Origin: Isohypsibius dastychi
Lineage: Eukaryota; Tardigrada; Eutardigrada; Parachela; Isohypsibiidae
NCBI GenBank assembly: GCA_034696485.1
Contig: JAQIWT010001009.1
Span: forward strand, 1-13,108
DNA length: 13,108 nucleotides
Reading direction: 5' to 3'
A program made the translations under genes and the position numbers. Positions 1 through 8,426 of the stretch are shown piece by piece. A model generated the notes under the pieces. The model saw nothing but the letters and a program-made list of their open reading frames with translations. It was not told the origin of the DNA and searched no databases. Every line of letters begins with the position of its first letter. The first letter of the stretch is position 1.

Positions 1-195
1 GCTGCCCCCCCCCCCCCCCCTCCAGCCCCCCTGAAGATGCAGTTTGACCTGGAATAATCAGACCTCCGCCCGACTGTGGTTTTGAAACGTGAATTGGACG
101 CAGATTTCGGATTGGTCGATTTACCAGGCCTCAGTTGGGCGGAGGTCTAATTATTCCAGGTCAAGCTATATCTTAAGGGGGGCTGGGGGGCAGCG
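1..195. mobile_element. Foldback MITE (inverted-repeat element), left edge at or beyond window start
   Basis: Two arms are near-perfect reverse complements. The left arm, about 1-76, runs from GCTGCC and a poly-C tract through GACCTGGAATAAT to GACCTCCGCCCGACTG. The right arm, about 132-195, carries CAGTTGGGCGGAGGTC, ATTATTCCAGGTC and ends in GGGGGGCAGC. A spacer of about 55 bp separates them, so the piece could fold into one long hairpin. There is no coding capacity of its own. The left arm has a much longer C run than the matching G run on the right, as expected of homopolymer slippage. The target duplication cannot be tested because the left flank lies outside the window. It sits upstream of an acceptor site at 298, so probably in an intron of the plus-strand gene. 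The superfamily is unknown. Confidence 0.75.
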
Positions 196-298
196 GGATT
201 ATGGTCGTAGAAATCCGCGCCGGGATTGTGTCCTATACTGGTACCTAGTTTTGTTTCTCTGTACCTATTTATGTTCGTCTGATAATCAATTTTTGCAG

Positions 299-616
299 GA
301 CATCTTAATTGCATATTCCCGTTTCGAAGATGAGCCTGACCCCCATGAAAGTAAAAAGTGGCTGCACCAGTTAATTTGCGAAGTAGTCGTCCATCTAACC
401 GCAGAGGAGATGATCGTACTCGATGCTCTAGACAAGGCTGAAGAACATCATGGCCAGGTCAGCAAGGCGCGATTGAAACACTCTCGAATCAAAGTCGCAA
501 TTCACAAACTTGATGGCAAACCCCTCACAATCAACGTAAGGGAAATGAAAATCCAACATTGACTCAACCATGATTTGGAACTGCTGTTCTAGAATCGTGG
601 AAAACTGGATGTTTGA
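299..616 (+). CDS. 3' end of an unrecognised plus-strand gene (last two exons)
   Basis: An exon at 299-535 follows a good acceptor (TTTTTGCAG) and gives 79 codons in phase 0. It ends at a strong donor (AAC|GTAAGG). After a 57-nt intron and acceptor TGTTCTAG, a short terminal exon at 593-616 stays in frame and ends NRGKLDV plus TGA. The peptide is charged and helical-looking, for example KKWLHQLICEVVVHLTAEEM followed by a Lys/His/Glu-rich stretch. I do not recognise a family. The frame is open upstream of 299 into the MITE, but I regard that as chance because it translates the inverted repeat. A stretch at 195-238 could hold another exon, but its donor phase does not fit the exon at 299. The splice signals and intron size match the other host gene in the window. 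Confidence 0.5.
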
Positions 617-1225
617 ATGACCGAATTGAGGCAGCATATGGACAGTGATGAATCACCCTCGGGGGAAATTGCAGCACTCCGACTCATGTTTTCATTGGAC
701 GAGCTGAGGAAAACCCATATAAAAATACCCTACTAACAAGATTGCTGTGGAATATCTGGTTGGCCTTCGTTTCTTATAGATGTTTTCTGGATGTATTACT
801 CGCACTGTTTGACTAGTGGCTGGTGAAGAGTTTGCCACAATCTGTTCGGCTTCGGCGTTTTACTAGAAATACTGGTTTTCATGATCTGCCTAGTGTGGTA
901 ATGGTCAAATGATTAAGAAATTAACGGAATGATGATGAAAATATAGCAAAATTATTTTTTATCAATAAAAGGAGAGTTTGCAAGACTCCATGCTTGGCAG
1001 CTTTAGCTCCATTGCCAGTTAACCCAGCAGCGTGTTTTGATTGAAAGAGGTCCATATTGGTTGTTGTTTTTCTTTGCGTGTGGGGGAGGTGTTGATTGAG
1101 CTGAACGCATAAGACTGGTCCAGGTTTCTGCAACAACTAATATGCAGACAGAAAAGTGAGTTTTCGGTGCACAGAAGCATGAGGAAAAAATTCCAGTCAG
1201 CTAGCATCAGGATAAACAATGAACG
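617..1225. other. Region between two convergent host genes, no certain gene
   Basis: This should hold the 3' UTR of the plus-strand gene and possibly the 3' UTR or last exons of the minus-strand gene. A canonical AATAAA lies at 964-969 on the plus strand, suitable for polyadenylation about 350 bp after the TGA at 616. A minus-strand open stretch (about 921-1136) lies behind a weak acceptor near 1130. It could be an alternative last exon of the minus-strand gene, but no frame is convincingly coding. No RNA gene or repeat was recognised. Confidence 0.4.
964..969 (+). other. Candidate polyadenylation signal AATAAA
   Basis: A canonical hexamer about 350 nt downstream of the inferred stop codon of the plus-strand gene. 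The T-rich tract that would help define a cleavage site is not obvious, so this is a position-based inference. Confidence 0.35.
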
Positions 1226-3314
1226 TCAGTGGTTAGACCCTCTCCAGGACTTTCTGTGCAAAGTTTTTGTGGTCTGCAGACAGCTCATTCTAGTTTAATG
1301 AGCAAAAGATACAAAAAAGGTTGTAATAAAGACGCTGGCTACAAAACCAGCTTACAAAGAATTCCACTTTAAAATATAATAATGATAAACCGCGGGATGG
1401 ATCTATGACTTTTATCAGGATTGGCGGTCGCGTCTCAGAGTCCTCATAAACGTAGAACCGCTGTAAACCTTTTGTTGAATTGACTCTCATGGTATTCTGT
1501 AATTTTGGACTAACACAACGAAAACAACAAACTGGGCTGCTCAGAATCTCTAGATGCGACAGATTACCACTGATGTCTAATTAGACTACCCAATGGCGCC
1601 AACTGCTCACCTGCGAACTTGAACTTCCGAACTCATTAACTCGGAGAGAAAAAGGTCCTTCATATAGAACAGATGAGTTGCTGCTTTCAAGAAGGTACGT
1701 CTCGCGAATTTCATTATTTCCCAAGTCAACAAACTCGAGGGAGTTTATCAATATAAGTTCCGGATGACCTGCCAAGTACAGTGATTCAAACAGGCATGAG
1801 TGGGGATTCAGAGTCAAAACGGACCAGTTGCAAGCGCTAGTTGCGCGAAGTCTTGATCGACTGGTTCACTTTCAAATTTCCCGAAAAGCAGAGGAGAAAT
1901 TACCCGGTGAAATAACACCTGGGTTGTGAGGTTTCCAGATTCGTAAACCTATTAGCAAAATCATCAGGGATGGCTTCCATGTAACTCGCCCGGTATACCG
2001 GACGTACCGCTGAAACTCCTGCTATATCAAAGATGAATTCAGTGGTGTACTTGATTCTTCCAATCTGAAATTCAGCTTTGATTCTATCAGATTTCGGTTC
2101 CGTCAACAAATGCTGTAGAGATAAATTTAATTTACTTTACTGAGGCAAGCTTAAACGAGTCTAACCTTATAGAACGAGCCATTCTCAGTTCTTGCCCCGA
2201 AGGCCATACCGAACTGGAAAGGATAGTCGGTGTAATTTCCAGATTCACGTGTCACGCGATAGAAGCTGATCTCAGGACGAGCGAATCCATCTGTTCTCTG
2301 ATAAAACTGAATTTGTGACACTCCGTCGTCACTATTCTCCAATCCAACCGCGCGACCAAATGCGACCAATTTTTCCTTGTCATTTGGATTCACTCGATAT
2401 GTTCCATAGACTCTCGAGCTCAAACTGCGATCCCAGTCATGCAAGATTGTCACATTGCCTGCTTCAAGTGCCTGCAGAGAACAAAAATTGATATCACTCA
2501 ACCAACCAGGTGGCGGTCGTAGCAACCTACAGTTCTTATTCCGTATTGGAAAACTTGGACTTGGAAATACAAGTTGTGCTTGATGCCGCGCGAAGCCCGA
2601 CGAAAGAAAGTGTACTGGAAAGTTTCGAAATGAGTGGCTTAAACTCGACAGTTCAAACACACGTGATGAGGTATACCGTCACAGAATGATCATCTGGGTT
2701 GCGTTCATGGTCCCCGTATTCACATGTGAGCACCAAAGTGACTGTCGAAACTGAGAGATACGCGATATGGACGCCATCTTTTTCGTCAATTCGCAACCTG
2801 GCAGTCTGTGCTTGACTGCTGTTCCCAGTTCCCGAAATAGCTAGAAATAAAGACGGCTGTATATAGAATATGATTCGAAGGTGCCAGGAAATGGGTATAA
2901 AGTACATACGTATTATTTTGTCGAGATAATCTTGCAGGTTGTTTTGACGCGCAGAAGGTGGACTTTCAAAGTGGCCCACAGGACTTAGCATATAAACATT
3001 TGCCTTAACAGAATGGTTGTTGATTAGACTTATCTGACACGATTCTGAATGGCTTACTTGTTCTTGTTTTTTGGTTGGATCAACTAAGCGCCTGTATGTT
3101 CGATTGATCGAGCTTCGTCCTGTAGCCTGAATCTAAAACGACGTGTGAAAGTTGACTTAATTCAATCTGGAGATCCACTTGCCACAATAACTTCATCTTG
3201 GTTGAATTCAGCCTTCGTGGTAAACTTTTCCCCGCTGGTAATATCTCGGAAAACTCCATGCAGAACCTTTGCAGCCAGGGTTTCCGGACTGGCTCGTTTG
3301 AAGGTGAAGACAAA
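1226..3314 (-). CDS. Downstream exons 4-12 of a host gene for a probable secreted protein
   Basis: Exons read in order on the minus strand with matching phases: 3314-3179, 3119-3058, 3003-2910, 2840-2677, 2471-2166, 2112-1919, 1860-1611, 1496-1356 and tentatively 1273-1226, ending in TGA. Introns are 59, 54, 69, 205, 53, 58, 114 and 82 nt, with GT donors and AG acceptors. The exon 9 donor is ambiguous (1919 or 1904; both keep the frame), and the last two exons are the least certain. The protein is beta-strand-like in pattern, with alternating hydrophobic stretches such as VHIAYLSVSTVTLVLTCEYG and several N-glycosylation sequons (NRT, NSS, NVT, NYT, NGS), which fit an extracellular product. 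No known domain is recognised. There are no internal stops in exons 4-9. It continues the gene whose first three exons lie at 12555-12996; the intervening intron contains the whole transposon nest. Confidence 0.65.
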
Positions 3315-3337
3315 CTAAAAGAGGCATGAAATGTTTA

Positions 3338-3345
3338 GTATATAT
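3338..3345. repeat. Left 8-bp target-site duplication of hAT-A (GTATATAT)
   Basis: GTATATAT here directly precedes the terminal sequence TAGTCCTGCCCCGTT and is repeated exactly at 12510-12517 after the opposite terminus. It fits the known hAT target preference nTnnnnAn. Confidence 0.9.
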
Positions 3346-3512
3346 TAGTCCTGCCCCGTTATTTTAACGGATGTCCCGTTATTCCCGTTAATCCCGTTAA
3401 ACCTGTTATTTTAACGGATTTAAACGGAACGGGAGACCGGTTTAACGGAACGGCAACGGAACGGAAAAAATAGATTAACGGAACGGGATTTTTTTCTGGC
3501 GAAACGGAACGG
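3346..3512. repeat. Left subterminal AACGG array of hAT-A
   Basis: About 12 AACGG motifs on the plus strand and 4 as CCGTT fall within 167 bp, often as TTAACGGAACGG or AAACGGAACGG. Clustered subterminal motifs of this type are transposase-binding sites in hAT elements; the maize Ac transposase binds AAACGG clusters. The binding role here is inferred from that parallel. Confidence 0.7.
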
Positions 3513-3640
3513 TAATTTTACAATACTAATATTAAATAATATAATACTGTACTAGACAAATGGCTTGGCTGAACTGAAACCTGCCAGAGCGGACAATAAC
3601 CTCAAGAGAAGTGCGCTCTGTCAATCAACCTGGCTGCGGT

Positions 3641-3822
3641 GGCACCTTGTAATCGGTGGGCGTGGGTGGGCCGTGTGTGGGTGGGCGTGGGTGCGTGGAC
3701 CACTGGGCAGGCGTGGGTGGACGTGGGTGGGTGGCCCACGGAATTAAACTTTGGGCGTTCATGGGTCTGGGTGGGTATGGGTGGGTATGGGTGGGTGGAC
3801 AAAGGTGGGTGAACGTGGGTGA
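3641..3822 (+). repeat. Left arm of element B: GGGTGG-rich array
   Basis: Imperfect repeats of GTGGGTGGGCGTGGGTGG type fill the arm on the plus strand. They are interrupted near the middle by an AT-richer spacer (AATTAAACTTTGGGC, about 3743-3757). The right arm holds the same array and spacer in reverse complement. The first stretch, TAATCGGTGGGCGTGGG onwards, is identical for about 25 bp. The long open frames here are translations of a low-complexity array, not genes. Confidence 0.85.
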
Positions 3823-4063
3823 GAAACAAAGTGCGATTTTCTACAGATAAGTTGGAAAAACTAAGATGAAGATGATAAAATGACTCATGAACTTCGCCAT
3901 GTTACTCATGAAATGTCTCATTTCAACTGTTCGTTTGTTCGATGTCGCGGTTCATAATAGAAGTATGTAGCATAAAAAACAGTTTTCGGAGCAACTGCAC
4001 AGTATTCATGAATGACGCGGAATAGGATCCGGGTAGTTAAAGTGAGACGGCCAGACTCCACAG
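3823..4063. other. Element B interior, no gene seen; ends with the TSD of hAT-C
   Basis: AT-rich DNA between the left arm of B and hAT-C. No open frame with splice support and no recognisable repeat. It has no counterpart next to the right arm, so it may be an insertion into the left side of B. The last 8 bp (CTCCACAG, 4056-4063) are the TSD of hAT-C. Confidence 0.5.
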
Positions 4064-4555
4064 CAGAGGTTGCCATCTATCCAAAATTCGGCTAATCTAA
4101 GTTAAGATCCAACTTTTTTTACCATGGCGATCTAATTACACGTTCTATATTTTCTAAAAAGCGATCTGATCTGTCTGTTTTTTTACCTAAGCTAAAATTT
4201 TGAAAAAATGTGAAATAAAGTGCCGAAAATAATGTATTTATGTCAGCAAATCAAATTTAAACAGGTTTGCTCTGAATTGTAAGCAGATAAATGACGAAAT
4301 AACAGGTTGCGTTCTTCGGACTAACAGGTATCGAACCAGAATCGCCAAATTTATCACAAAAAATTCTCAATAATTGGGCAATTTCGATTTATTTTCCCCT
4401 CAAAAAACGATCTGTTTCATCCTAAATCATGATCTCATTTATGAACTAATCTTTCTGCCCGTTTTGATCAACTTTCTCATCTAAAATGATCCATAGATAG
4501 ATCGCACTGAGATCGGAAAGATCGATGGCGATCTGAGAAAGATTGGCAACCTCTG
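4064..4555. mobile_element. hAT-C: 492-bp non-autonomous hAT element
   Basis: It begins CAGAGGTTGCCA and ends TGGCAACCTCTG, a perfect 12-bp inverted repeat of the classic hAT CAGRG type. Exact 8-bp duplications CTCCACAG flank it (4056-4063 and 4556-4563) and match nTnnnnAn. The interior is AT-rich with recurrent GATCT/AGATC motifs in both orientations (for example GCGATCTGATCTG near 4160 and AGATCGATGGCGATCTGAG near 4520), probably subterminal sites. There is no coding capacity, so mobility would depend on a hAT transposase supplied elsewhere. It was inserted into element B. Confidence 0.93.
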
Positions 4556-4563
4556 CTCCACAG

Positions 4564-4800
4564 TAAAGCATTGTTGATAGTCTCACGATTCATTCTGCTT
4601 GGAATGATTTTTCAGTCTGAGTTTTTTTGTTTTGCGTTTTTGTGTTGCGCACGGTGCCTTACCGGGAGTCTTTACACCGATAACTGTATGGGCTTGATTT
4701 ATATTACTGCTACTTAACGTTCAGTAATGACTAAGTTTTTGCTGAGTTTTTCCCCTGATTTTGTCATTGTTACTCTTGTTTTTTTGAATTCCTCATTGCG
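4564..4800. other. Element B interior between hAT-C and hAT-D, no gene seen
   Basis: T-rich sequence. A 63-codon open stretch beginning at 4727 has no splice or family support and runs on into hAT-D, so it is not taken as a gene. Confidence 0.5.
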
Positions 4801-4808
4801 CTCCCTAC

Positions 4809-5366
4809 CAGTCTTGCCGCGTTTTCTGGTTCTCGACCTGCGCTTGCGCTATAGTTTTTTTTTAAATCTGCGCTGCGCTTGCGCTTGCGCTTGCGCTATC
4901 CCAATTTCGCCGTTTTAGCTGTGCGCTAACGCTTTCGAATTCAAAGTACCTAGGAGGCAATTTTACGCAAATCAAGAGCGCAGCCCTTCTTTGCTTCTCG
5001 GAGATGAGCAAGTAATCAATCTTCACATGGTAAAGCAGTCGATTTTCAAAGTTTGCATCTGTAACTTGCAGTTTTCGAAGGTCCGAAATTATACTGGCAT
5101 TGCTGAACCCCAGTCTCAGTCTTTACAGACCCCGCCATCCGTACTATTTACAAAGGATTAATTAGTCTAGTCAGTTGTGTTTGACCGAAAACAACGATTG
5201 CCGTTGCGCTAAAATACCAAAAACCAGCGTTGCGCTTGGATAAAAAAGCCGCTGCGCTTGCGTTGCGTTTCCCTCATGTCATGCGCTCAAACTGCGCTCA
5301 GAAAACGCAGAAAACGCAGAAAAGCGCAAAAAGCGCTGCTGCCGTTAAGAAAACGCGTTAACACTG
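4809..5366. mobile_element. hAT-D: 558-bp non-autonomous hAT element with GCGCTT subterminal repeats
   Basis: The left end CAGTCTTGCCGCGTTTTCT and right end (reverse complement) CAGTGTTAACGCGTTTTCT match at 16 of 19 positions. Exact 8-bp duplications CTCCCTAC lie at 4801-4808 and 5367-5374 and fit the hAT target pattern. TGCGCT motifs are dense near both ends, including a tandem (TTGCGC) run near 4870-4898 on the left and TGCGCTTGCGTTGCG plus AACGCAG/AAGCGC units at 5250-5340 on the right. These are probably transposase-binding repeats. No coding capacity is seen. Confidence 0.9.
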
Positions 5367-5427
5367 CTCCCTACTGGAAATATAACTTCGCTTTTAGTTA
5401 GTATTCTCCTCAAAACGAGCGTGCTAC

Positions 5428-5480
5428 GCTTAAGAGTGAGGACTGAAATTGTACCATTGTATATGCACGAAGCCATGGTG
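5428..5480 (+). repeat. Internal B repeat, inverted copy near 11786-11828
   Basis: AGAGTGAGGACTGAAAT followed by a diverged CCATGGTG(C/T)ACGCA segment occurs here and, reverse-complemented, at about 11786-11828. On the right side this sequence directly adjoins the G-rich arm; on the left it is separated from the arm by about 1.6 kb that includes hAT-C and hAT-D. It is either part of the true inverted repeat of B or a remnant of a further insertion. Confidence 0.6.
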
Positions 5481-5486
5481 CACGCA

Positions 5487-6472
5487 TGTAGCCGGCAAGA
5501 TAGTTGCGCGCAACTAGCAACTAACTTGCCGGGCCACTCGGCAAGATAGTTGCGCGTGTTTCGGCAAGATAGTTGCGTCTCTGGGATTGACTTCCAACTG
5601 AGATTAACAAAACTGAAACAACTGCAAAATGTGTTCTGTTTTCGATTGCTGATGTCTCGTTTGCAAAAATTAGCCACAGTGGTTCGTGAAATTTCCGATT
5701 TTCATTCCACACGTAAGATATTCCTAAAACTGAGATTGTAAGTAGATCCGTTAATTTTTCGGAATAATATGAGGTTTCGATTTGCATTGCTGATTTCACG
5801 ATTCAGCAAAATGAAGCGTGATAAGTATTGGACGTATGTAAGGTTGTGCAAGCTGGATCATTTACCGAGTGAATTCTTTGATCTCACCGACTGGCTCAAC
5901 TATCTTGCCGGAAAACGCAACTATCTTGCCGAGAAACAACAATGTTGCTAAAAAGTGCTATTTTGCCAATTCTGGTCTAAACTTTTCATATCAATGAACC
6001 CTGAAAATCTGTGAAAGTAAACGCTTGAAAACTGCATTCATTTCGTAAATATTGATTCGTCAAAAATGAGGAATGCCGGAATTGTTTTGTGATATTAGTA
6101 CTTCTGGAGATTTTCGCATGCTGAATTCAGTTGATTGAATGGCGAATTCAGCGATACAAAAGAAACTCCACAATATTTCGAAAAATAAACGAATGTGTTA
6201 AAAACTTGAATTCTATTTGTTTGATGCCTAAAATGAACGAAGCAAAGTGGTGCTAATTTCTATAAACGAGATACCAGATCAGCGATCGGGAATAACATAC
6301 TGTATTCTACATTTTGCAGTCGCTTAAACTTTGTAGATCTCAATTGGAAGTCAGTTCAAGAGCACGCAACTATCTTGCCGAAACTCGCGCAACTAACTTG
6401 CCGACGCAACTATCTTGCCGAGTGGCCCGGCAAGTTAGTTGCTAGTTGCGCGCAACTATCTTGCCGGCTACA
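5487..6472. mobile_element. Element E: 986-bp foldback element with CGGCAAGATAGTTGCG repeats
   Basis: The first and last 68 bp are exact inverted copies, starting TGTAGCCGGCAAG. Exact 6-bp direct repeats CACGCA flank it (5481-5486 and 6473-6478). A 16-bp unit CGGCAAGATAGTTGCG (variant with TTAG) occurs about 11 times: four in the left arm, two in the middle (5897-5931) and five in the right arm. Inside the arms, the flanks continue to match as diverged inverted repeats (CTGACTTCCAAYTGAGAT..., then GATYGCTGAT...TCTCGTTT) to about 5690 and 6230. Each terminus also contains its own hairpin (5494-5530). There is no coding capacity. The superfamily is unknown; a 6-bp TSD excludes typical hAT and Tc1/mariner. 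Confidence 0.82.
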
Positions 6473-6502
6473 CACGCACAGGTGTCCCCAAATCACACCA
6501 AT

Positions 6503-6567
6503 AGACCTCTCTGACATACGGTTTGTTGTGGTTTGATTGATTGTTGTGGTTTGATTTGTGCTGCGTC
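6503..6567 (+). repeat. Left TIR of element F
   Basis: 65 bp, matching the right TIR at 62 positions. It contains a tandem pair of TTGTTGTGGTTTGATT (about 6523-6556), likely two transposase-binding sites. Confidence 0.92.
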
Positions 6568-6660
6568 GCCTTGTTTCAATTCAAAGAAATGCACAGTATT
6601 TTCTTCCCTATCTTCGTCAAACTCTCGTCCTGATATTCATTTGCAGCATTCTTTCTTCGA

Positions 6661-8426
6661 ATGCTTTTTAATAATATGACTTCTGATACATGGAGACCTT
6701 GGAGAACATCGAGAGCCGAAATTGTAGATCTGATCTATGAAATCCCGAAGCTTGTAGTCCGCGAATTTTATTCAAGACGGCGGCCTGATTTGCTCGAATA
6801 TGCCTCTTCTGTTGATTTTTCAAAAAGCGCAGCTGATCTCAACTTGAAAGCATGGAGACTGGGGCTGAATGGTTACGTGCAGGAGCTTCTGATGACGGTT
6901 GTTTCTCGAGAGAGTGGGATAACTTCAGCGGAATTCTCATCAAAATGTCATGCTCAAATGGAAAGAATGGCTTACGATGTGAAAGTTGCGATGGAGATCA
7001 CCGATGTGGATAAATACGTTTCGGAAATAACAACTTCTTCATGTTCGTGTATTGCCAGTAAAGCCTGCGGAAATGCCGCTCTGTGCAAGCATGTACTCGC
7101 CATAATATTTTGTCTGCAAAATATCGTCGACGGAGGACCGATTCCCGAATGGAAGTCGCCCATCACCGACCTCCAGCAGACTTGGCACCTTAAAGGTGGC
7201 TCCCGTGGAAATCTCATGCCGGATAGAGTTGATGTTTACTCTTATTTCCTGAGACCTGACCGACGCTCGCAGTGGTGCGCTGATACAAAGTCTAGAATTC
7301 ATCCTGACTTTCGTGTGTCATCAGAACTGGAAATGGATAATTTGCGGCAGCGTGTTCTCGAGAGACCTGATTTATACGAGCCCCATGTTTATCGTTTGCT
7401 ACAGCCTGCTGCGGTAGATCGTCGGACTGACACCACCAATCCAGTTGCCGTCATGAATCCATGGAAAGAAGTGAACGTTTGGCCATCGCGCGTACCTTTA
7501 CTGCCATTGAACGAAGCTTCTCTAGGCTGCTCATTTACCGATATGTGCAAAGCGCTTCCTTTATATTTGCAGGTACGTGCTCAGTCTTCTAGTAAGAATT
7601 TGTTACATATTATAAAGGTTTTGGATCTGAATTTTTCGTCAAATTTTAACCAGAAATTTGTACATTCGGACAAACTGTTTCGACAATGTGTTTTTATTTT
7701 TAGAACTACGTTCATGGACGGGTCATGGTGGATCTTAAGAAATCTCGTGAAATTGAAGAGCGCACAAGAAAACAAAGCGAAGAAGCCGATTGGAGACTTC
7801 AGCGAGCATTGCGTATCACTTCTACTACAATCAAATCAGTGTGCACTGCGATGGCTAACAATTCAAGCGGAAAAGAAGTGCGACGTACAAAGCTTGCCAG
7901 TACAATTTCAAGACCAGTCGACATTGGACATCTTAAGCATGTCCGACGTGGAAAAGAATTGGAGCCTTTTGCGGTCAAAGAATTCGTGGAAGAAATGCTC
8001 AAAACTGGACAATCCGTGACATGTTTTGCTGTTGGTCTTGTAGTCCATCCTACGGAATGCTGGCTTGCTGCATCTCCTGACAGGTTCTGCGAAGTCCGGG
8101 CAGCAGACGGAACAATAGAATGGGTTCTTCTGGAGGTGAAAACCAGTGATAAGGATTCGACTGAAGGAGTTGATTACCTGAAGAAATACGCCGAAAACGA
8201 CTATCGACTCAAGCCGATACATGGCCATTATTTTCAAATGCAAGTAGCAATGCTGTGTTCTGGTGTGAAGAAGTGTTATTTCTATGTCTATGCAACCAGT
8301 GGGAAGAGTTTACACAGAGAACTCATTTATTTTGATGCTAAAGTGGTGCAAGATTCGATATTGAAACTCGGTAGAGAATTTTACTTTACACACAGTCTTC
8401 CATACTTAATAAAGCTAAAGAATTGA
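6661..8426 (+). CDS. SWIM zinc-finger / YqaJ-type nuclease protein of element F (two exons, 544 aa)
   Basis: Exons 6661-7572 and 7704-8426 join in phase 0 through a 131-nt intron (CAG|GTACGT ... TTTTTAG|AAC). The N-terminal half contains a SWIM zinc finger, C128-x-C130-x11-C142-x-H144 (CSC...CKH). The C-terminal half matches the YqaJ / lambda-exonuclease fold: GKELEPFA (E391), AASPDRF (D430), LLEVKTS (E448, K450) and YFQMQVAM (Q482, Q484), which are the metal-binding and active-site positions of that family. In ISL2EU elements such a nuclease is the second conserved protein; its role in transposition is not known. All motif residues are present and there are no internal stops, so this copy looks intact. 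A start at codon 6 (MTSDTW) is possible. An acceptor at 6646 (TTTGCAG) suggests a 5' UTR intron. The stop TGA lies inside the opposite gene's 3' coding end. Confidence 0.88.
8326..8331 (-). other. Candidate polyadenylation signal for the element F transposase
   Basis: TTTATT on the plus strand gives AATAAA on the minus strand, 55 nt beyond the transposase stop at 8386. It lies inside the coding exon of the opposing nuclease gene. The nuclease gene likewise has AATAAA at 8408-8413, just before its own stop. Confidence 0.4.

Noticed and set aside
89-298. Upstream part of the plus-strand frame leading into the exon at 299
   Set aside because: It translates the MITE and an intron-like stretch; a clear acceptor at 298 marks the exon start.
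3565-3850. Open frames on both strands rich in Gly/Val/Trp or Thr/His/Pro
   Set aside because: They translate the GGGTGG array of element B; low complexity, no splice or family support.
4865-4898. Simple (TTGCGC) microsatellite as an independent feature
   Set aside because: Best explained as part of the subterminal motif cluster of hAT-D, which has related units at its other end.
5521-5799. Open frames on both strands within element E
   Set aside because: They run through inverted repeats, lack splice context and resemble no protein.
5487-6472. CRISPR-like array from the repeated CGGCAAGATAGTTGCG unit
   Set aside because: Units occur in both orientations with irregular spacing and are concentrated in terminal inverted repeats of a eukaryotic transposon.
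6972-7302. Minus-strand open frames opposite the SWIM exon
   Set aside because: Shadows of the plus-strand nuclease gene.
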